From: Allacma fusca
Taxonomy: Eukaryota; Arthropoda; Collembola; Symphypleona; Sminthuridae
Assembly (NCBI GenBank): GCA_947179485.1
Contig: OX359245.1
Coordinates: forward strand, 477,001-541,000
DNA length: 64,000 nucleotides
Reading direction: 5' to 3'
Both the position numbers and the translations under genes were made by a program. Positions 1 through 12,766 of this stretch are shown piece after piece. A model generated the notes under the pieces. The model was not told the origin of the DNA. It searched no databases and saw nothing but the letters and a program-made list of their open reading frames with translations. Position 1 is the stretch's first letter. Each line of letters opens with the position of its first letter.

Positions 1-239
1 ATTGTTAAAAACACTAACATACTCGTACATTATGTACAACAGTTTCCTCATCTCATTCCAAACATTCCCGATTGATGACGGGCAGGGCAACAGGAGTGCA
101 TCTTCTGGTACATCCGGACAAAAGGATCTTATATTCCTAGGCGGGGTGTACCTATTGCGATGATAGTAAGCGCGAGTTGCTTTGTAGAAAACCCACAGGA
201 CGAATAGACCAACAATAGGCAAGGTCACCCATAAATAAA
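1..239 (-). CDS. Partial exon of an unidentified protein with a membrane segment
   Basis: Read on the minus strand, this stretch is open without a stop for its whole length to the window edge (about 80 codons) and is more GC-rich than the surrounding DNA. The translation begins with a hydrophobic run (LPIVGLFVLWVF), followed by a basic, tyrosine-rich stretch (KATRAYYHRNRY) and a polar, proline-containing segment. This resembles one membrane helix followed by a cytosolic tail. A pyrimidine-rich tract ending in TATTAG sits just upstream at 240-241, a good splice acceptor. The exon phase (two bases before the first full codon) matches the donor of the exon at 321, giving an 81-bp intron. I do not recognise the family. 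The downstream part lies outside the window. Chance openness in about 240 bp is the main alternative. Confidence 0.42.
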
Positions 240-320
240 CTAATATTCAAAAAGAAGTATGAACACATCATTGTAATTGCTACAGTAATAATTAAACAAT
301 TCAAACCCTCAAAATATCAC

Positions 321-447
321 CTTTATACCCCCACAAATCCTGTTGCAGAAGTCCTGTTGCTTCCTCCGCCCGTTGCTTTACGTTTTTGGAAGTAAATCCC
401 CTGGACACTTCTTGGAATATTGTCTCCGACGAATTCCAGTAACGGAA
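321..447 (-). CDS. Candidate upstream exon of the left-edge gene
   Basis: The minus strand is open from the stop at 448-450 to a splice donor (AAAG/GTGATA) at 319-320. It ends in phase 1, exactly the phase needed to join the exon at 1-239. The predicted peptide is polar, with residues such as ETIFQEV and RAEEATGLLQQDL. The 5' limit is unknown: no ATG is visible, so an acceptor somewhere inside the open stretch is assumed. A second frame is also open over much of this segment, which lowers confidence. The call rests on phase agreement and a plausible small intron (240-320), not on recognised homology. Confidence 0.3.
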
Positions 448-450
448 TCA

Positions 451-2449
451 GACGTTTTTATGCACGCAGTGCTTTTATTTTCGAATTGGAGAAAATACAA
501 TTTTTGAAGAGACAATCTGGACGAGATAGGTAGTACTCACACATTTTGGAAATACGAGACACGGCTTTGCTCCAGACTTGACAGACTCCAATTTAGTAAT
601 CAATATGCTTCATTTAAAGAAATGCGGGAAAAAAAGAAATATTTTCAACCGGATGACTGGCCCATTGACATGTAAATGAATCATGAATTCCCAGACTGAT
701 AAATGACCCTTCAAATATCAATACGGGTTAAGGTGTATTATGCATATTAGTTTTTCAATGCAGTGCCTAATAAAAAAATGAAGTGTTTTTATCTCATATC
801 TTGTTATGTTAAATAAAGGGGAAATATTTCCTTCATTACAAACCTTTTCACTAAATCTAGGGTTTGACATCTGTACGCACTTACATGTAGTTTGAATGAC
901 AAAAACATATATAGGGGTAAACATTTTTTTGAATTTTTATTCTTTTACAAAACCTGAATACCATTATGTTAAATATTAACCCAGTTCTAACAACACTAAT
1001 TAAAAAAAGTAAAAATGAAGAATTAAAACTTTTAAGCTTTCAATAAAATAAAATTGAATGACTGAAGAGCAAACGTCAAGAGAAGTTGTAACCGTGTAAT
1101 GGAATCAAGTTTTAAACCAGACGCATAATTGTTTTGACTTCTTATCGTTTTATGCCAACGTAACAAAAAATGACATCGAAATGGATGAGACCTGAGAGGG
1201 CTTCGACTATTCCATTCTATGACGGTTCGATTGCAGTAATTTTTTCCATACTTTCGAATGCTAGTGTGTACTCGGCATGTGTGAGCGTGAATAGAATCGT
1301 TTTCTGTCATCCAACGTTTTTGCTTCAACCGGAGTACACTGGGGAATATAATATTAATGCTTGATATTATAATTCAATGACGTAAATGTTCTCCTGTCAA
1401 TTAAAAAAATATTCGTTTAATGAAAACGTGAAAAACAAGAAATGGACTTTAAAATATATCTACCTGTCAGGTTTTTATTTGGAATATTCTCGACCCAAGT
1501 AATTCCTCATAATTACGGGTGGAATTCATATAGTTTCTCCAGCTCGTGTACAAATGCCCACAACTTCGCTTCAGTTTTTTACATTTATCAACATTACCAT
1601 CATTTTTTCGCTACAAACTCGACTGAAGGCAAGATTCTTTTAAAAATTCAGGCTTCAGTAATGGGCAAAATGTGTTTCCTCGGCGGTGTATCTCATGTTC
1701 GTAGCTCTAGGAACCTCAGTTGTAAACAAAGAATAATTTCCATCAAAACTATTTAGGACTGATAGTTCCTTTTTTGTATTCAACGGCTACGGATAGGGTA
1801 AATATGTTACTCGAACATAAACCGAAAAGCTTCGGATTAGGTTATTCTAATCCGATGGATAGGGCTGTATACGCGTCAGTTTTATCGGTCAAAATTCGGA
1901 TCGGATTGGATGAGTGAATAATCCTATCCGTTGAGAAACTTATACGGAAGTCCAGATAGGCCTTTTCCTATGGCTTTAAAAGTTGTACGTTTGTAATGTG
2001 TTTGTTGCTTGTTCATTCTTGTTTATTTGTATATTTTATCACTGACCTCTTCTCTAACGGAGTCGGATGCATATGTAGTCAGAGAATTGAAAAATCCTGC
2101 CCAAGGGGATTTTTCAATACAAATCCTGAATGGGCTCTAGTTTATCCGCAGGGTGAACTTTGAACAAATTTGCAATATTGGCGAAAAATGTCCACCGGAC
2201 AATTTGTTTTATTTCCATTTTTGCATCATTAATTATTTGCGTTATATCTATTCACAATTTCATGTAGTGTTGTCTAATTTCTAGACGCACAAAAATACAT
2301 TACATCTTGTCTGACACATTGACATCTGTAGATCCATTTATGGTTGCCTAAGGTAAAAATTGAAGGAGTCTGTGTACTCCAGATACAAAAACGAATTCGG
2401 TAGATACATACTAAATAATGTATGGAAATTTACAGGAATGCTATTCCAA
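451..2449. other. AT-rich stretch without a recognised gene
   Basis: Short open frames occur (for example 1170-1364 and 1442-1756, plus strand), but their translations show no recognisable domain, no splice context and low-complexity composition. Apart from the small foldback at 1780-1935, I see nothing that I can support. Confidence 0.5.
1780..1935. repeat. Small foldback/MITE-like inverted repeat
   Basis: The ends carry CAACGG..ATAGG on the left and CCTATCCGTTGAG on the right, which are imperfect inverted repeats. Between them is a perfect small hairpin with arms TCGGATTAG and CTAATCCGA, and further words of the type ATCGGAT. No convincing target-site duplication was found, so the class is unknown. 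Confidence 0.3.
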
Positions 2450-2451
2450 TA

Positions 2452-3274
2452 CAGTAAAACCTGTATATAATGGTTTTTCTAGGGACGCCAAAATTTGACC
2501 AATATAGGCAGGGACCACTGTATAAGCATATAGTGGTCAGAAGTCACTGTATAAACACATACAAATATAGCCATACTAGCCCGAGTCCGTGCAAGTTTTA
2601 ATGGCATACGCTATTGAAAATCAGCAATTTAGTACTTTTTTAAAATCATCACTAATTATTTCTGCTTCAGACTTCGAATTTTCATCTTTGCAATGACTGT
2701 TGTAATTATTACAGCGAGAGGTGACCTGCATAGCACTCCGTGTCTTGAGACGGTGTAAACACTGTTACTTCGGTCTACTCAATACTAAATTATTCGAAAA
2801 CTTACAAATATTGTTTTTATTTTAAGATTAAAAGCTTACAAATTAAAATAATAATTAATTAAAAATGCTTTAATGCACTAACCAGAAGCATAGTACTTTA
2901 AATATAATAGAGCCAATGAATTCACATTTGATACTTATATATACATTCAATAGAAAAACGCTGCAAATAAAAACGTGGTTCAAATGTTTGTAATTGAACT
3001 AAACTCAAGGCGCTGTGCCATTGGTTTGGGCTCGCGCGAATTGCATCCATTCGTTCTGACTGGCTGACCATTACACACAGGTACCTCAAGCTGTATTTTT
3101 AACTGAAGGTGATTGATCATTAGACCACTATGAGCACAATACCACTATATAGAAAACAATTATATACAGGGAATTCACTATTATAAAGGATAGGAGGTGG
3201 GACCGGGAAATAAAACTTGACCACCATTGACAGGAAACCATTATTTGAACGGCCATTATATACAGGTTTTACTG
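2452..3274. mobile_element. pogo/Tigger-like non-autonomous element (MITE), 823 bp
   Basis: The element starts CAGTAAAACCTGTATATAAT and ends with the inverse ATTATATACAGGTTTTACTG. It is flanked on both sides by TA (2450-2451 and 3275-3276), the target duplication expected of the Tc1/mariner/pogo superfamily. The CAGTAAAACC start is the usual pogo/Tigger type. Inside, words such as ACCACTGTATA and ATAGTGGTC recur near both ends, so the subterminal regions are also related. No transposase frame is present, so movement must have depended on an enzyme made elsewhere. Confidence 0.85.
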
Positions 3275-3299
3275 TATCATTATATGGACATTTCATGGA

Positions 3300-4640
3300 T
3301 CTATGATGAGCTTGCCGTGCGCATGAGATGAAAAGTAGGTGAGCATTTAGAATTCCGTGATCATGGAGTGAATACTACTTCATAATGCAACTAGCATGCA
3401 GTGAGCATTGAATGTTTCTTCCGTGGGTGCAATTTCCACGAACATATAATAGGCATTCCATGAACATTATTTTGACAATTTCAAATATTTTGGTATCATT
3501 CCTTAAACGATTTAGGATACCAATGAAAGTTATTGAAGAAATAGTATCTTTAGTTCTTGAGAACAGTGCATTAATTTGTAATATTCATCTTTATAAGTCA
3601 TAAATTATACTAATTAGTTACTTAATTAAAAATTGTTCCATAATGGCTACTTCTATTGAGAAGCAGTGTCAATAAAGTCTCTCTCTCAAGCATTATATGA
3701 TCATACGATGGGTATTCCATGAGCATTGAGCAAGCATTATATGATCATACGATGGGTATTCCATGAGCATTGAGCAAGCATAATATGAGCATTAAGTGTA
3801 CATTCCATGAGCATTAATCAGAATTATATGAGAATTGAATGTACATTCCATGAGAATTGAATGTACATTCCATGAGAATTGAATGTACATTCCATGAGAA
3901 TTGAATGTACATTCCATGAGAATTGAATGTACATTCCAAGAGAATTGAATGTACATTCCATGAGAATTGAATGTACATTCCAAGAGAATTGAATGTACAT
4001 TCCATGAGAATTGAATGTACATTCCATGAGAATTGAACAAACATTTTATGAGCATTGAATTTATTCTCCATAAACATTGTACAAACATAATATGAGCATT
4101 GTGAAAGTTTTTCAGACATTCCATAAACACTGAAAGGGCAGTCCGTGAGCAATGAATTGACATCTAATAAGCATTGAATGGTCATTCGTCGAGATTCAAA
4201 TGGATATTTGATGGGCACCTATTTTCTGTGCATTAAATCGACATTCCAAGGGTTGCTTTTCAATGACCATAAGCTGAACATTCCGTGAGAATTGAACTAC
4301 AATTCTGTAAGCATTGAATAGTCATTCCACGTGCTTTGTTTATACAATCCACGGGTAGTTATGTCTTGAACATTGAATGGAAATTCCAAGGTTGGCTAGT
4401 TCAAGATCAGTACATGGACATTCAACGATCATACTATGTATCCATGAAAATGTAGTGACCATACCAAGGTTGGTAATTCTATGAGTATTAAATAACCATT
4501 TCACAAACATATGAATAACTTTCATTAAGAATTAAATGTACATTATATGAGCATAAAATATATGTTTAATGAGCATTGACTGTACATTCAATAGGTATCA
4601 ACTCATAGGCGTTAAACGTACAATTCATGTGTAGCTACTC
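3300..4640. repeat. Degenerate 22-bp minisatellite with homogenised core
   Basis: The core at 3837-4026 holds nine consecutive 22-bp units that are almost identical; two units have a G in place of T after the CCA. Each unit contains the perfect 12-bp palindrome GAATGTACATTC. Outward from the core, the same spacing and words (ATTCCATGAGCATTGA) continue in decaying form from about 3300 to about 4640. A longer direct duplication (about 66 bp) lies at roughly 3690-3780. The minus-strand frames through it only read the repeat. Confidence 0.9.
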
Positions 4641-6955
4641 CCTGACTAACTTTTTATATATAATCCGTGGGGTGCTGTTTTTGGTGTGCATCAAATGCTC
4701 TTTCTATGAGTTTTGGTTCCATAAAAATTGAACTTACTAAAAATTTCATTTTCGTAACATTTCAAAAATTTTAACTTTCAACTTTTGCATTTAAGTTACA
4801 TTTAGACGTCACTTGAAATATCAATCGGATCAATGATTTGAAGAAGTTCACTTAATTCGTTTGAGTGTTAAATAGCCTTCAAAACGTTGAACATTAATAT
4901 AGGTAAATTCGAAGGTAAAGAAAGTGACAACAGAGAAAAATAAATATTGTACTTTATTTCTGTAAAGTATTGTGCTTTGGGTTTCCCCCAAAGGTGAAGA
5001 CAGGGTAAAGAAAAATTTTGCACATTTTTAAATATCATCATTTAATTACTGTAAAATATATTTAAAAAATTTATTTCATATTTTGATAAAAACATTTGTG
5101 TAATATCTGGATACAAACGATTTAAAATAATTATTTAATATTTTAGCAAAATTATTTTAAAACATTTATTTAATATTTTAGCAAAATTATTTTAAAATAT
5201 TTATTTATTATTTTCAAACAATTGGTATTTTAAAACTGCTAATTTAAATAAATAAAAAATACATTTATAGTTTTTACCTGAAATTATTTATTGAGCCAGA
5301 AATTTTTTAAATGATTGGAATAAGTGCTTCAAATTCAATTTTGCATGTTGAATAACGTATATTATGCTGTTGGAAATTACTTCGGCTACATTTAAATTAA
5401 ACCAAATGAATCTAATAATTTTCATAATCTCAATTAGCAAACTTCGCTTTAGTATTTCAAATAGGACAATGATCACTAAGGTCAGTTCGTATTGAAAATT
5501 ATGGTGTTGATATGTATTGTCCTATGTTTACGTTTTTATTAGTGTACGAAAATAATTTGGAACAAAACAAATTAGATTGAGATGGTAAATGCCAGTTAAG
5601 AAAAGTTGAAATAAATGTTTAATTTAGTACTTAATGGTAATAATTAATGTGAGTTGCAAATGACTATGGTTACCATGTACATTTAAATTAAACCAAATGA
5701 ATTATGTAATTGCCATCATCTCAATTGTAGAACGTCACTTTAGTATTTGAAATGTAGTTCAAAATTGCAAGGGATGTTTGGACAATTTAATTTAATTGAG
5801 AGTGCAACAAAATTTATTAATTATAAATGAAGTGCGTTTTGAAAAATAATTTTAAGTCTTTAAGTTATTGTTGCACTCAAAATATTTCTACTAATATTCT
5901 CAAACCAAAGTTTGGAAACTCACTTTTTTAAATCAAAGGTTATTAGATGGGAATTAATTTGTCGTTATTTGAAATTTCTTCCTCCTTCAAATAAATTTTC
6001 TGTTGTCCACGGATTCTGACCATCGTATTTGCTTGAAAGCATAATAACTTTAGGTTCTCAAATTCAAATCAAAATTATTGTTTAATATTAAAAATTGAAG
6101 CGCAAATTATTAAAAATCCGATAAATATTTACAAAAAAGGACGAGCAAATAACGAAAGTAAAACAAGTGAAAAATGAAGTGTTTGTTGGAGTGTTGTTTT
6201 TAAAAAACGATTATTATCCATTTAATTATCCAAATTATTATGTCCCACATTACACAAACTCCTTATGTGCTTCTTCTGAAAAACATTTCGAACAATAGAT
6301 AGATGTAAAACGAAAACTTTAAAAAGAATAGATTTGTGTTAGCGTTGTTAGTTTACGTCACAGAGTATTGTGCAAATTTTTTTAACTTTTCGAAGTCAGA
6401 ATTTAGTTTTACTTTTGTATTGACTGTCGTTAAATACATTAAATCATACAATAATTTTAATGGCTTGAAATATAAAAACAAGAGTGTCTTAAACCCTTAA
6501 CAACCTCTGATTTCTGTCACACCAATCATCTAGGTAGACTTTTAACAGGGCCTCAATTAAATGTTCGCGGTACTAATTTGAGCTATATTGACTTCTACAA
6601 AATTTTGAAAATCGAAACACTCCAGTACCTGAAATTATTACAGAACATTCGAAACAACAAATCAGAACAAGGTATTTTACAAACTTGAGTTTTCTGGAAC
6701 ATCATTTACTTAAATATAATCCAAATTCGAAATTTGAACATTTTCCAATCAAACCCCCTAACTGTCTGTGCTCCAAGAGGCAGCATTTTATAAAGACCTT
6801 CGACGCCACTTTACACATTCAAGACAAAATTACCCGGGGTATTGGAAAACGGAGTAATGGATAAATAAGAAAACAACTTGAAGCACATCATAAGCGAAGG
6901 CCAACTAATACATCTATAAACGTAAACATACGTAATACGTCCGAAAATAATGACA
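4641..6955. other. AT-rich non-coding stretch
   Basis: I find no credible coding sequence. At about 5130-5215 there are two to three tandem copies of a 42-bp AT-rich unit (words TTAATATTTTAGCAAAATTA). Around 5390-5420 and 5680-5720 a segment with the words TACATTTAAATTAAACCAAAT recurs, so this stretch contains old duplicated repeat material. Confidence 0.45.
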
Positions 6956-6960
6956 ACTTT

Positions 6961-7095
6961 AGTTAGGTTATACTACAACGTAATACCTTAGGTTACACTA
7001 CAACACAATCAGTTGGGTTAAACTACAACATATTCAGTTAGGTTGGGTAACATTAGGTCACGTTAGACCAGGTTAGGTCAGGTTAGGTCCAACAA
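6961..7095. repeat. Short tandem repeat of about 25-26 bp with TTAGGTTA words
   Basis: Units begin at about 6962, 6988, 7013 and 7039 with TTAGGTTA/TTGGGTTA followed by ACTACAAC. They end in a run of GGTTAGGTCAGGTTAGGTCC. The words resemble the insect telomeric TTAGG motif, but the spacing is not a pentamer array, so I do not call it telomeric. Confidence 0.55.
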
Positions 7096-7499
7096 CCAAA
7101 ATTACACAAAAATCAGTAACAACTCCAAATGAACACATACTTTGGCAAAACACGTATCTTGAAAAAATAAGCAACCCATAAAACTTTTTTTTTCAAAATA
7201 GTTTTTTAAATTTTTCCTTTTCTACATATGTGGGATATAGAATAAACATAAAAAAATCCAAAGAGAACTACTCCTGCAGTTGAATTTCCTAAACTTGCTC
7301 TCTTCTTACGGACCGTGCCCGAAATTCCTATCTTATGTACGGAACTAGAACATCTCTTTTTTTGAACGACAATAAAATGTCCCACAAACGAGTTTCTTGA
7401 AACGTATTTTAAATTTAAGTACAGAATTCATAACTTTCTTAAGACCTTTTCCTAAAGAACCTTGACTAATAGCTCAAATTACTTGATTGCGGATAATTA

Positions 7500-9420
7500 C
7501 TTAATCAAATTAAGGTCTGGATTTATAATTTTTGAGCTAGTGAATGAAACAAGTTAAACAGAAATCTGGAAAAAGATTTGCTAAGCAATGACGTCACTAA
7601 ATTATTCCCACTACCTTTGTTTACATGGGCTGGAGGGGAAAATCTATTTGTGAGTTGCAATTGATTCCTCAATTCGTATTAAACATTGCGAGGGTTGATA
7701 TACTATATTAACACGTTTTTATTACTGTATCAAAAAATATGGAAGGAAAGGACAAAGGCGGAGAGTAAGTGAAAGTTTAAATTAATAGTTTACACGCCGG
7801 TTGAAATATTGTTGCTGAAGGAACCAAAGATTTTACAACACGAAACTCATACGTACTAATGTGACCACTGTAACATATTGATTCTGAAATTTTTTGGAAC
7901 TTGAATTGTGATTCAAACTCTAATCCCGGTTTTCGAACCAAATTTGAACTTATTGAAAATTTATTTTAAATATGATCAAAATTGAACCTGACTCAACGAA
8001 ACGTGCAGTATTTGAGTACTAAACACAAGCATGTACATGTAAGCTCCAACAGAACGTACAAGCGTCCCTGAGTGGCCTTAGTGCTAACTGCTAGCCACAA
8101 AGGATTTTTGAATGAGAAATTTTGTGGAGTTGGCTTATGTGGATTCCGAAGATTCCTATTGCATAGATACGAATATCAATTGTAAATGGTTTTATAACTG
8201 CAAGTACTTCTTTTTCGTTCACTCTCAGAAAAACTATTAATGAAACATTTTTTGGAAAATTTAGTCAAGGCATTGCATTGGCATAAAATATTTTTGTATC
8301 ATTTTAAGATTTCAGTTTAAAAACTGAATCAAAAGTATTTTTGATTCAGTTTTAGTAGTTCAGATTTTACGTTATTTTTCAAAACCTTACAAAAATTTAG
8401 TTTCACAGGAATATACGCACATTCATCAGGACGATAAGCATATCTTGACGGTTAATAACTAGCAACTACAATTTACAAATTTTAAATTGTTTGACAAAAT
8501 ATGTGTTAGGGAAATTTTATTCAGTTCATTTATCCCGAAAAACGCTTCTAACAAGCAAACAAAACATTATTCTTGTTATATTAGTTTTAATATTAAATAT
8601 TATTTTTATTTAAATGGTCTGACTATGCAATTCAAAATCTCAGTCAAGGTTCCATTTCAGGTTGTAATGGAAATTAAATTGCTACTGTATGAACTCATCA
8701 AAACGGATATAGGACATCCGTGTTAAAACCTCTTCCTAATGTTTTCAATGGTATACAAAATTATATCCTTAAAGTAAAAATAATTTTGTTGCTTTGCAAC
8801 AATTATTATTAAATTTCTTTTATAATAATTATAATTAATAAAGACTAGCTCTTAACAAAACACACGCACCCTGAGGGTTTCCATCTATCAAATGATTTCT
8901 TGTCGACAAAAAAGACGACATTTTGGTCAAATCAAATCCGTGAATTTCGTTACACCTCCCTAATTTCCACTAATACATATTTCGAGATTCTCAAATCATT
9001 CCATCTTGTAGAGCAATTAAATTAGTTTTCAATGCGATAGCATCAACTGGGTTGTGCCTAGAGTGTTAAGTTATTCCAGTTTTTTAGAAGTGCTTGGAGT
9101 CTTCAAAATCAGTATTCTCGAAATGTTAAAGACGAGTCTCGATAATTTTTTTAAAAATAATTACTAATTCCATAATCAGATAATTAGTCCTGCGGGGAAG
9201 GTGAGGCATCAGATGATTTCTTCTAGACAAAAATATGTGTCGTTTCAAACAACTTGCCAAAATTTGAGATATATTCCAAAATTATCAACTGAAAATCAAA
9301 ATACCACTAAATAAAATTAAAGAAATTATTTTCGGAGCATGTAAAATCTTGAACTAAAACTGAATGTTAACATACATTTATAATTGACATACACACCAAT
9401 TGAAATAATATTTGCGGCGA
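7500..9420. repeat. Very diverged copy of the long dispersed non-coding repeat
   Basis: Phrases in this interval recur in the same order around 28000-28200 and 30380-30900. Examples are the words around GATTTGCTAA, then TTCGTATTAAACATTG, and later TTTTGGTCAAATCAAATC. Similarity is patchy, with many substitutions and indels, so boundaries are approximate. No coding potential is visible. The small plus-strand frame at 8487-8726 is not conserved in the related copies. Confidence 0.4.
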
Positions 9421-12211
9421 GGATGAATTGAGGTACGCAGATTCGCTGGCGGTTCCTACACGTTGGCAAAACAAAAATACACAGAAAGATGCGTACTCTG
9501 AAAATGCCCGGAAATGTCTACACTTTAAAAATGCCCTTTTAAAATTTTAGCAAATTATATATTTTTGTGATGCACCTTTGCACGAATATGCTTGTTCACA
9601 AGGTCTACATAATTAGACACTGCAAGCATTTTGGTTCTGAAGGAAACAAATTTCCAAAAACTACAGAGCCGACCGAAAAAGAATCCTACATCATAAACTA
9701 GATTTTCATTTTGTTAGAATGGTGCTTTTAATTTGATTGTTTCAAAATGAACTAGTTAAGCTTTGTCTTCACTGTATATTTCGTCCTGATACTTCATAAA
9801 TATATACATTTTTCATCTAGATTTTGTTTCAATCAAATTTAAATTAACGGTAAATAACTTCTACCGAAATATGGAATTTCTCCATATCATAGTCTCACCG
9901 ATATTTTTGATCACAATATGACCATGGCATTTTTTCGAAAAATTAATTATCATAGAAACATTATTTCGAATACAAATTATAGGTTAGTATTCAAAGTGTG
10001 AGCGTAAGCAATGTAAAATTCAACCAAATTCACAAATCAACGCACAAGCAAAGTGCGAAAGTAACACGAAAAATGTAAAGTAGTTTCTGCAGTGTATCTT
10101 ATTAAATTACGGCTTCCAAGGCGTTCAAAAAAAGAAATTTTAATTTTAGTTTTAATTGTTGCGCTCACATGCAGAAAACAATTAGTGCATAAAATAAGTA
10201 AAACAAGTATTGCAATTTACCTAAATACGGTGAATACTGGAAACAATTGTACACGTCAAGATTTTTTCAGCATGAGCAGCTTCACCGTAATCATTTGCCA
10301 TTGGTGTGAGTCTTGAAATATATTGGATTCCCCAATTATGTAACAAATTTGTCCCCAGAATTTCAAAAATAAATTGCATTGACCTGGGTGGATATTTCAG
10401 ACCACAGGGTCAAGGAGCATCAATCAATGCGGGTGGTTTTATAAAGTCGATTTCTTCATTGCAAACGTTGCCCGAAACTATAGACCTTGAAGAAGATTCT
10501 TTCCTACGGATACCTTAATGAGGTCTTCAAGTTTTGAAAATTAGTTTGGAAAGGAAAGAAAGTTTGAGTATTTAGTTCATTAACAATTGGCAAATCAATT
10601 GACGATGCACCTTAAAATCATGGAGTATTGTAGATCTGAATGGAAAAGTTTTAACTGTTAGAAATCGTAAATTTTAAAATGGTTCCCTATTACGAGGATT
10701 AAAATTGTGAAAAAATTTTTTTTTACCATGATGTAGAAAAATTTTGACTTTTGCATATGTATAGAAAATGAATGGTCTTCCCGACATAACAATTTTGAGA
10801 AGTTTTGAAAAGAATTTTCTATCACACTGGGAGGATCTAATATGTCATTTAATTTCTTATACGGGCTAAAGTGGGGCAAAATATTTATGTTCACACTCTA
10901 AATTCAAAATAAACAAAATGAATTGCTGAACAGTTACTCTAATTGCAAGCAATTCATTTTCAATTCTCAATTGATTCCTTGCTACTGTTAACAAACTGTA
11001 TATACTTCACTGGGGTTTTACTTTTAAGTGATTTCATGCCAGTTCTAATTTACTATAATCCGGGATGCGCAAGTTATATTGCTCTGAGGTTTATACCTGC
11101 CCACATGAAAATGCCGAAAATCCATTACTTTGAAAATGCCCACCATCTTCACCATTTTGGGCAGGCATATTTGGCATAATTGGCAGAAACATATACACTA
11201 TGACTACTATTGATCGTATAATGTATGCATGAGAGTTTTTCATGACATAATCAAGAATAAACCAATCTGAAAGGTACTTTATTTTATTTTTTTGATCAAC
11301 ACTTTTTAAATTTTAAAATCTTGATTTTTGTCTAGCCAATGTTTGGACCTACACTGCAGCGTGTGGACGTCTTCCATACATTAGCAAATTGTTGAGATAA
11401 TCGACATATTCCATTATTCTAACTGCTGCATAATTTTCCAATAAATAAATTATTCTTTAATTATTTTATAAAACTATTTTAAAATTGTTAATTTAAATAA
11501 ATACTAAAACATTTTCTGAAAAAAAATTTCCGTAAGAGTACACAAAATGAAGAAGTGGACTTTAAAAAGACTTTAAACTTCATTTATCCTGACCCCTGTG
11601 ACCGGAAATTTAGACCCAGGTGAGTGGAGTAGATTTGAAAACATCTTTAATTAAATTCCCTATAAACTTTCGGAATAAATTAGTCTTCATTCCTTATGCT
11701 GGCTATTGGCAAATGATGATGCTCAGCCTGTATAATTCAAATTAAAATGTATACTGCATTAAAAAAAATATTAAACTGCATTTAAATTAGAAATTTTCGG
11801 TTTAGTAAGTAAAATTTTAACATTTAAAATTCTCATTTTAGAATTTAATTACAAATTCAGGAAGTGGCTGAAATTCATGGAATATTTATGTAGGGAATTC
11901 AGAGTTTTTAAAAATTTTAATTCCTGTTCCTGTACACGTTATGTGTTTATTGATTTGACATTCTAATGTAAGTCACTATTCAAATTAATAGCTTATTTAG
12001 AGTAATAAGCAACATCTGAATAATATTTAGTAAAAATTGGGACATCCAAGCGTTCATTGGATACTCTGGTGAACGAATTCTAATTTAAAATCCAATCAGG
12101 ATTCACGAAGTGTCAAATACATTAAAACCAATGAGAAATGAATTATGAATTGAATACTAGTATGGTAGTAGTATTGAAAACTAGTACAGTGACATTGTAA
12201 GCACTGCGTGT
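9421..12211. other. AT-rich stretch with repeat fragments
   Basis: No gene is supported. About 9500-9545 and 11090-11180 contain GAAAATGCCC and TTTTGGGCAGGCAT words, typical of the hAT element at 60282-61468, so they look like decayed relatives. The interval 11340-11760 resembles 15230-16300 (shared words GAGATAATCGACATATTC and AATTTAGACCCAGGT), another diverged dispersed repeat pair. Confidence 0.4.
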
Positions 12212-12555
12212 CACTAACAAGGTAAGATTTTGGGATGGTACATGCGGATTCAAGCAAAGCATAGCTCATGTTTTAGTACTCTACTAGTATGTTTCAAAAC
12301 TCATGTAACTCGAGTGCATTTTGCCCTGTTCTCTTAGGACACGTCATCAAAGTTTCAAAATTTAAAACAATACCTACAGGTACCTATCTTTGTAGAAACT
12401 TTCAATGCTAAATCCCGTAAGGATGTTCAAGTTTTGAAAGTCGATGAGATTTTGATTTTTACTATTTCAAGCAAAATCAAGTTTTAACGTCCACATTTAT
12501 ATATCCTTCAACAAAATTCCCCCAAAAAGTAATTCCTCCATCATAGCAGGGATTA
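12212..12555. mobile_element. Single arm related to the long-TIR element at 22245-25043
   Basis: The sequence starts CACTAACAAGGTAAGATTTT and continues through GTACTCTACTAGTATGTTTC and AACTCATGTAACTCGAGTGC to the CCTCCATCATAG region. It follows the left arm of the element at 22245 over about 340 bp with moderate divergence. No second arm lies nearby, so it is either a solo end or a truncated copy. The CACTR start is reminiscent of CACTA-type ends, but this is only a suggestion. Confidence 0.6.
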
Positions 12556-12766
12556 TTATCTGTAACACTCAAATTTCTTGGGCAGTATCTTTAAAAATTG
12601 GATACCTAGAAAAAATTGATTCATAATTCCGATTCTGACTTTCTAAAATTCTACAAATATTAGTCAAAATAAATTCAAATAATAATAGCATAACTACATA
12701 AAGACAATTCCTGACATGTTCATTAAAAATCAATAGTAATTTAGTAATATAAAAATTAGGTATACG

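Noticed and set aside
3792..4218. Minus-strand open frames of 67-134 codons with repeated peptides
   Set aside because: They are translations of the 22-bp minisatellite in three frames; repeats with no base preference by codon position.
3300..4640. CRISPR array
   Set aside because: Units are contiguous without unique spacers, and the DNA is eukaryotic in character.
7020..7095. Telomeric TTAGG repeats
   Set aside because: GGTTAGGTC words are present but not as a pentamer array; more likely a small tandem repeat.
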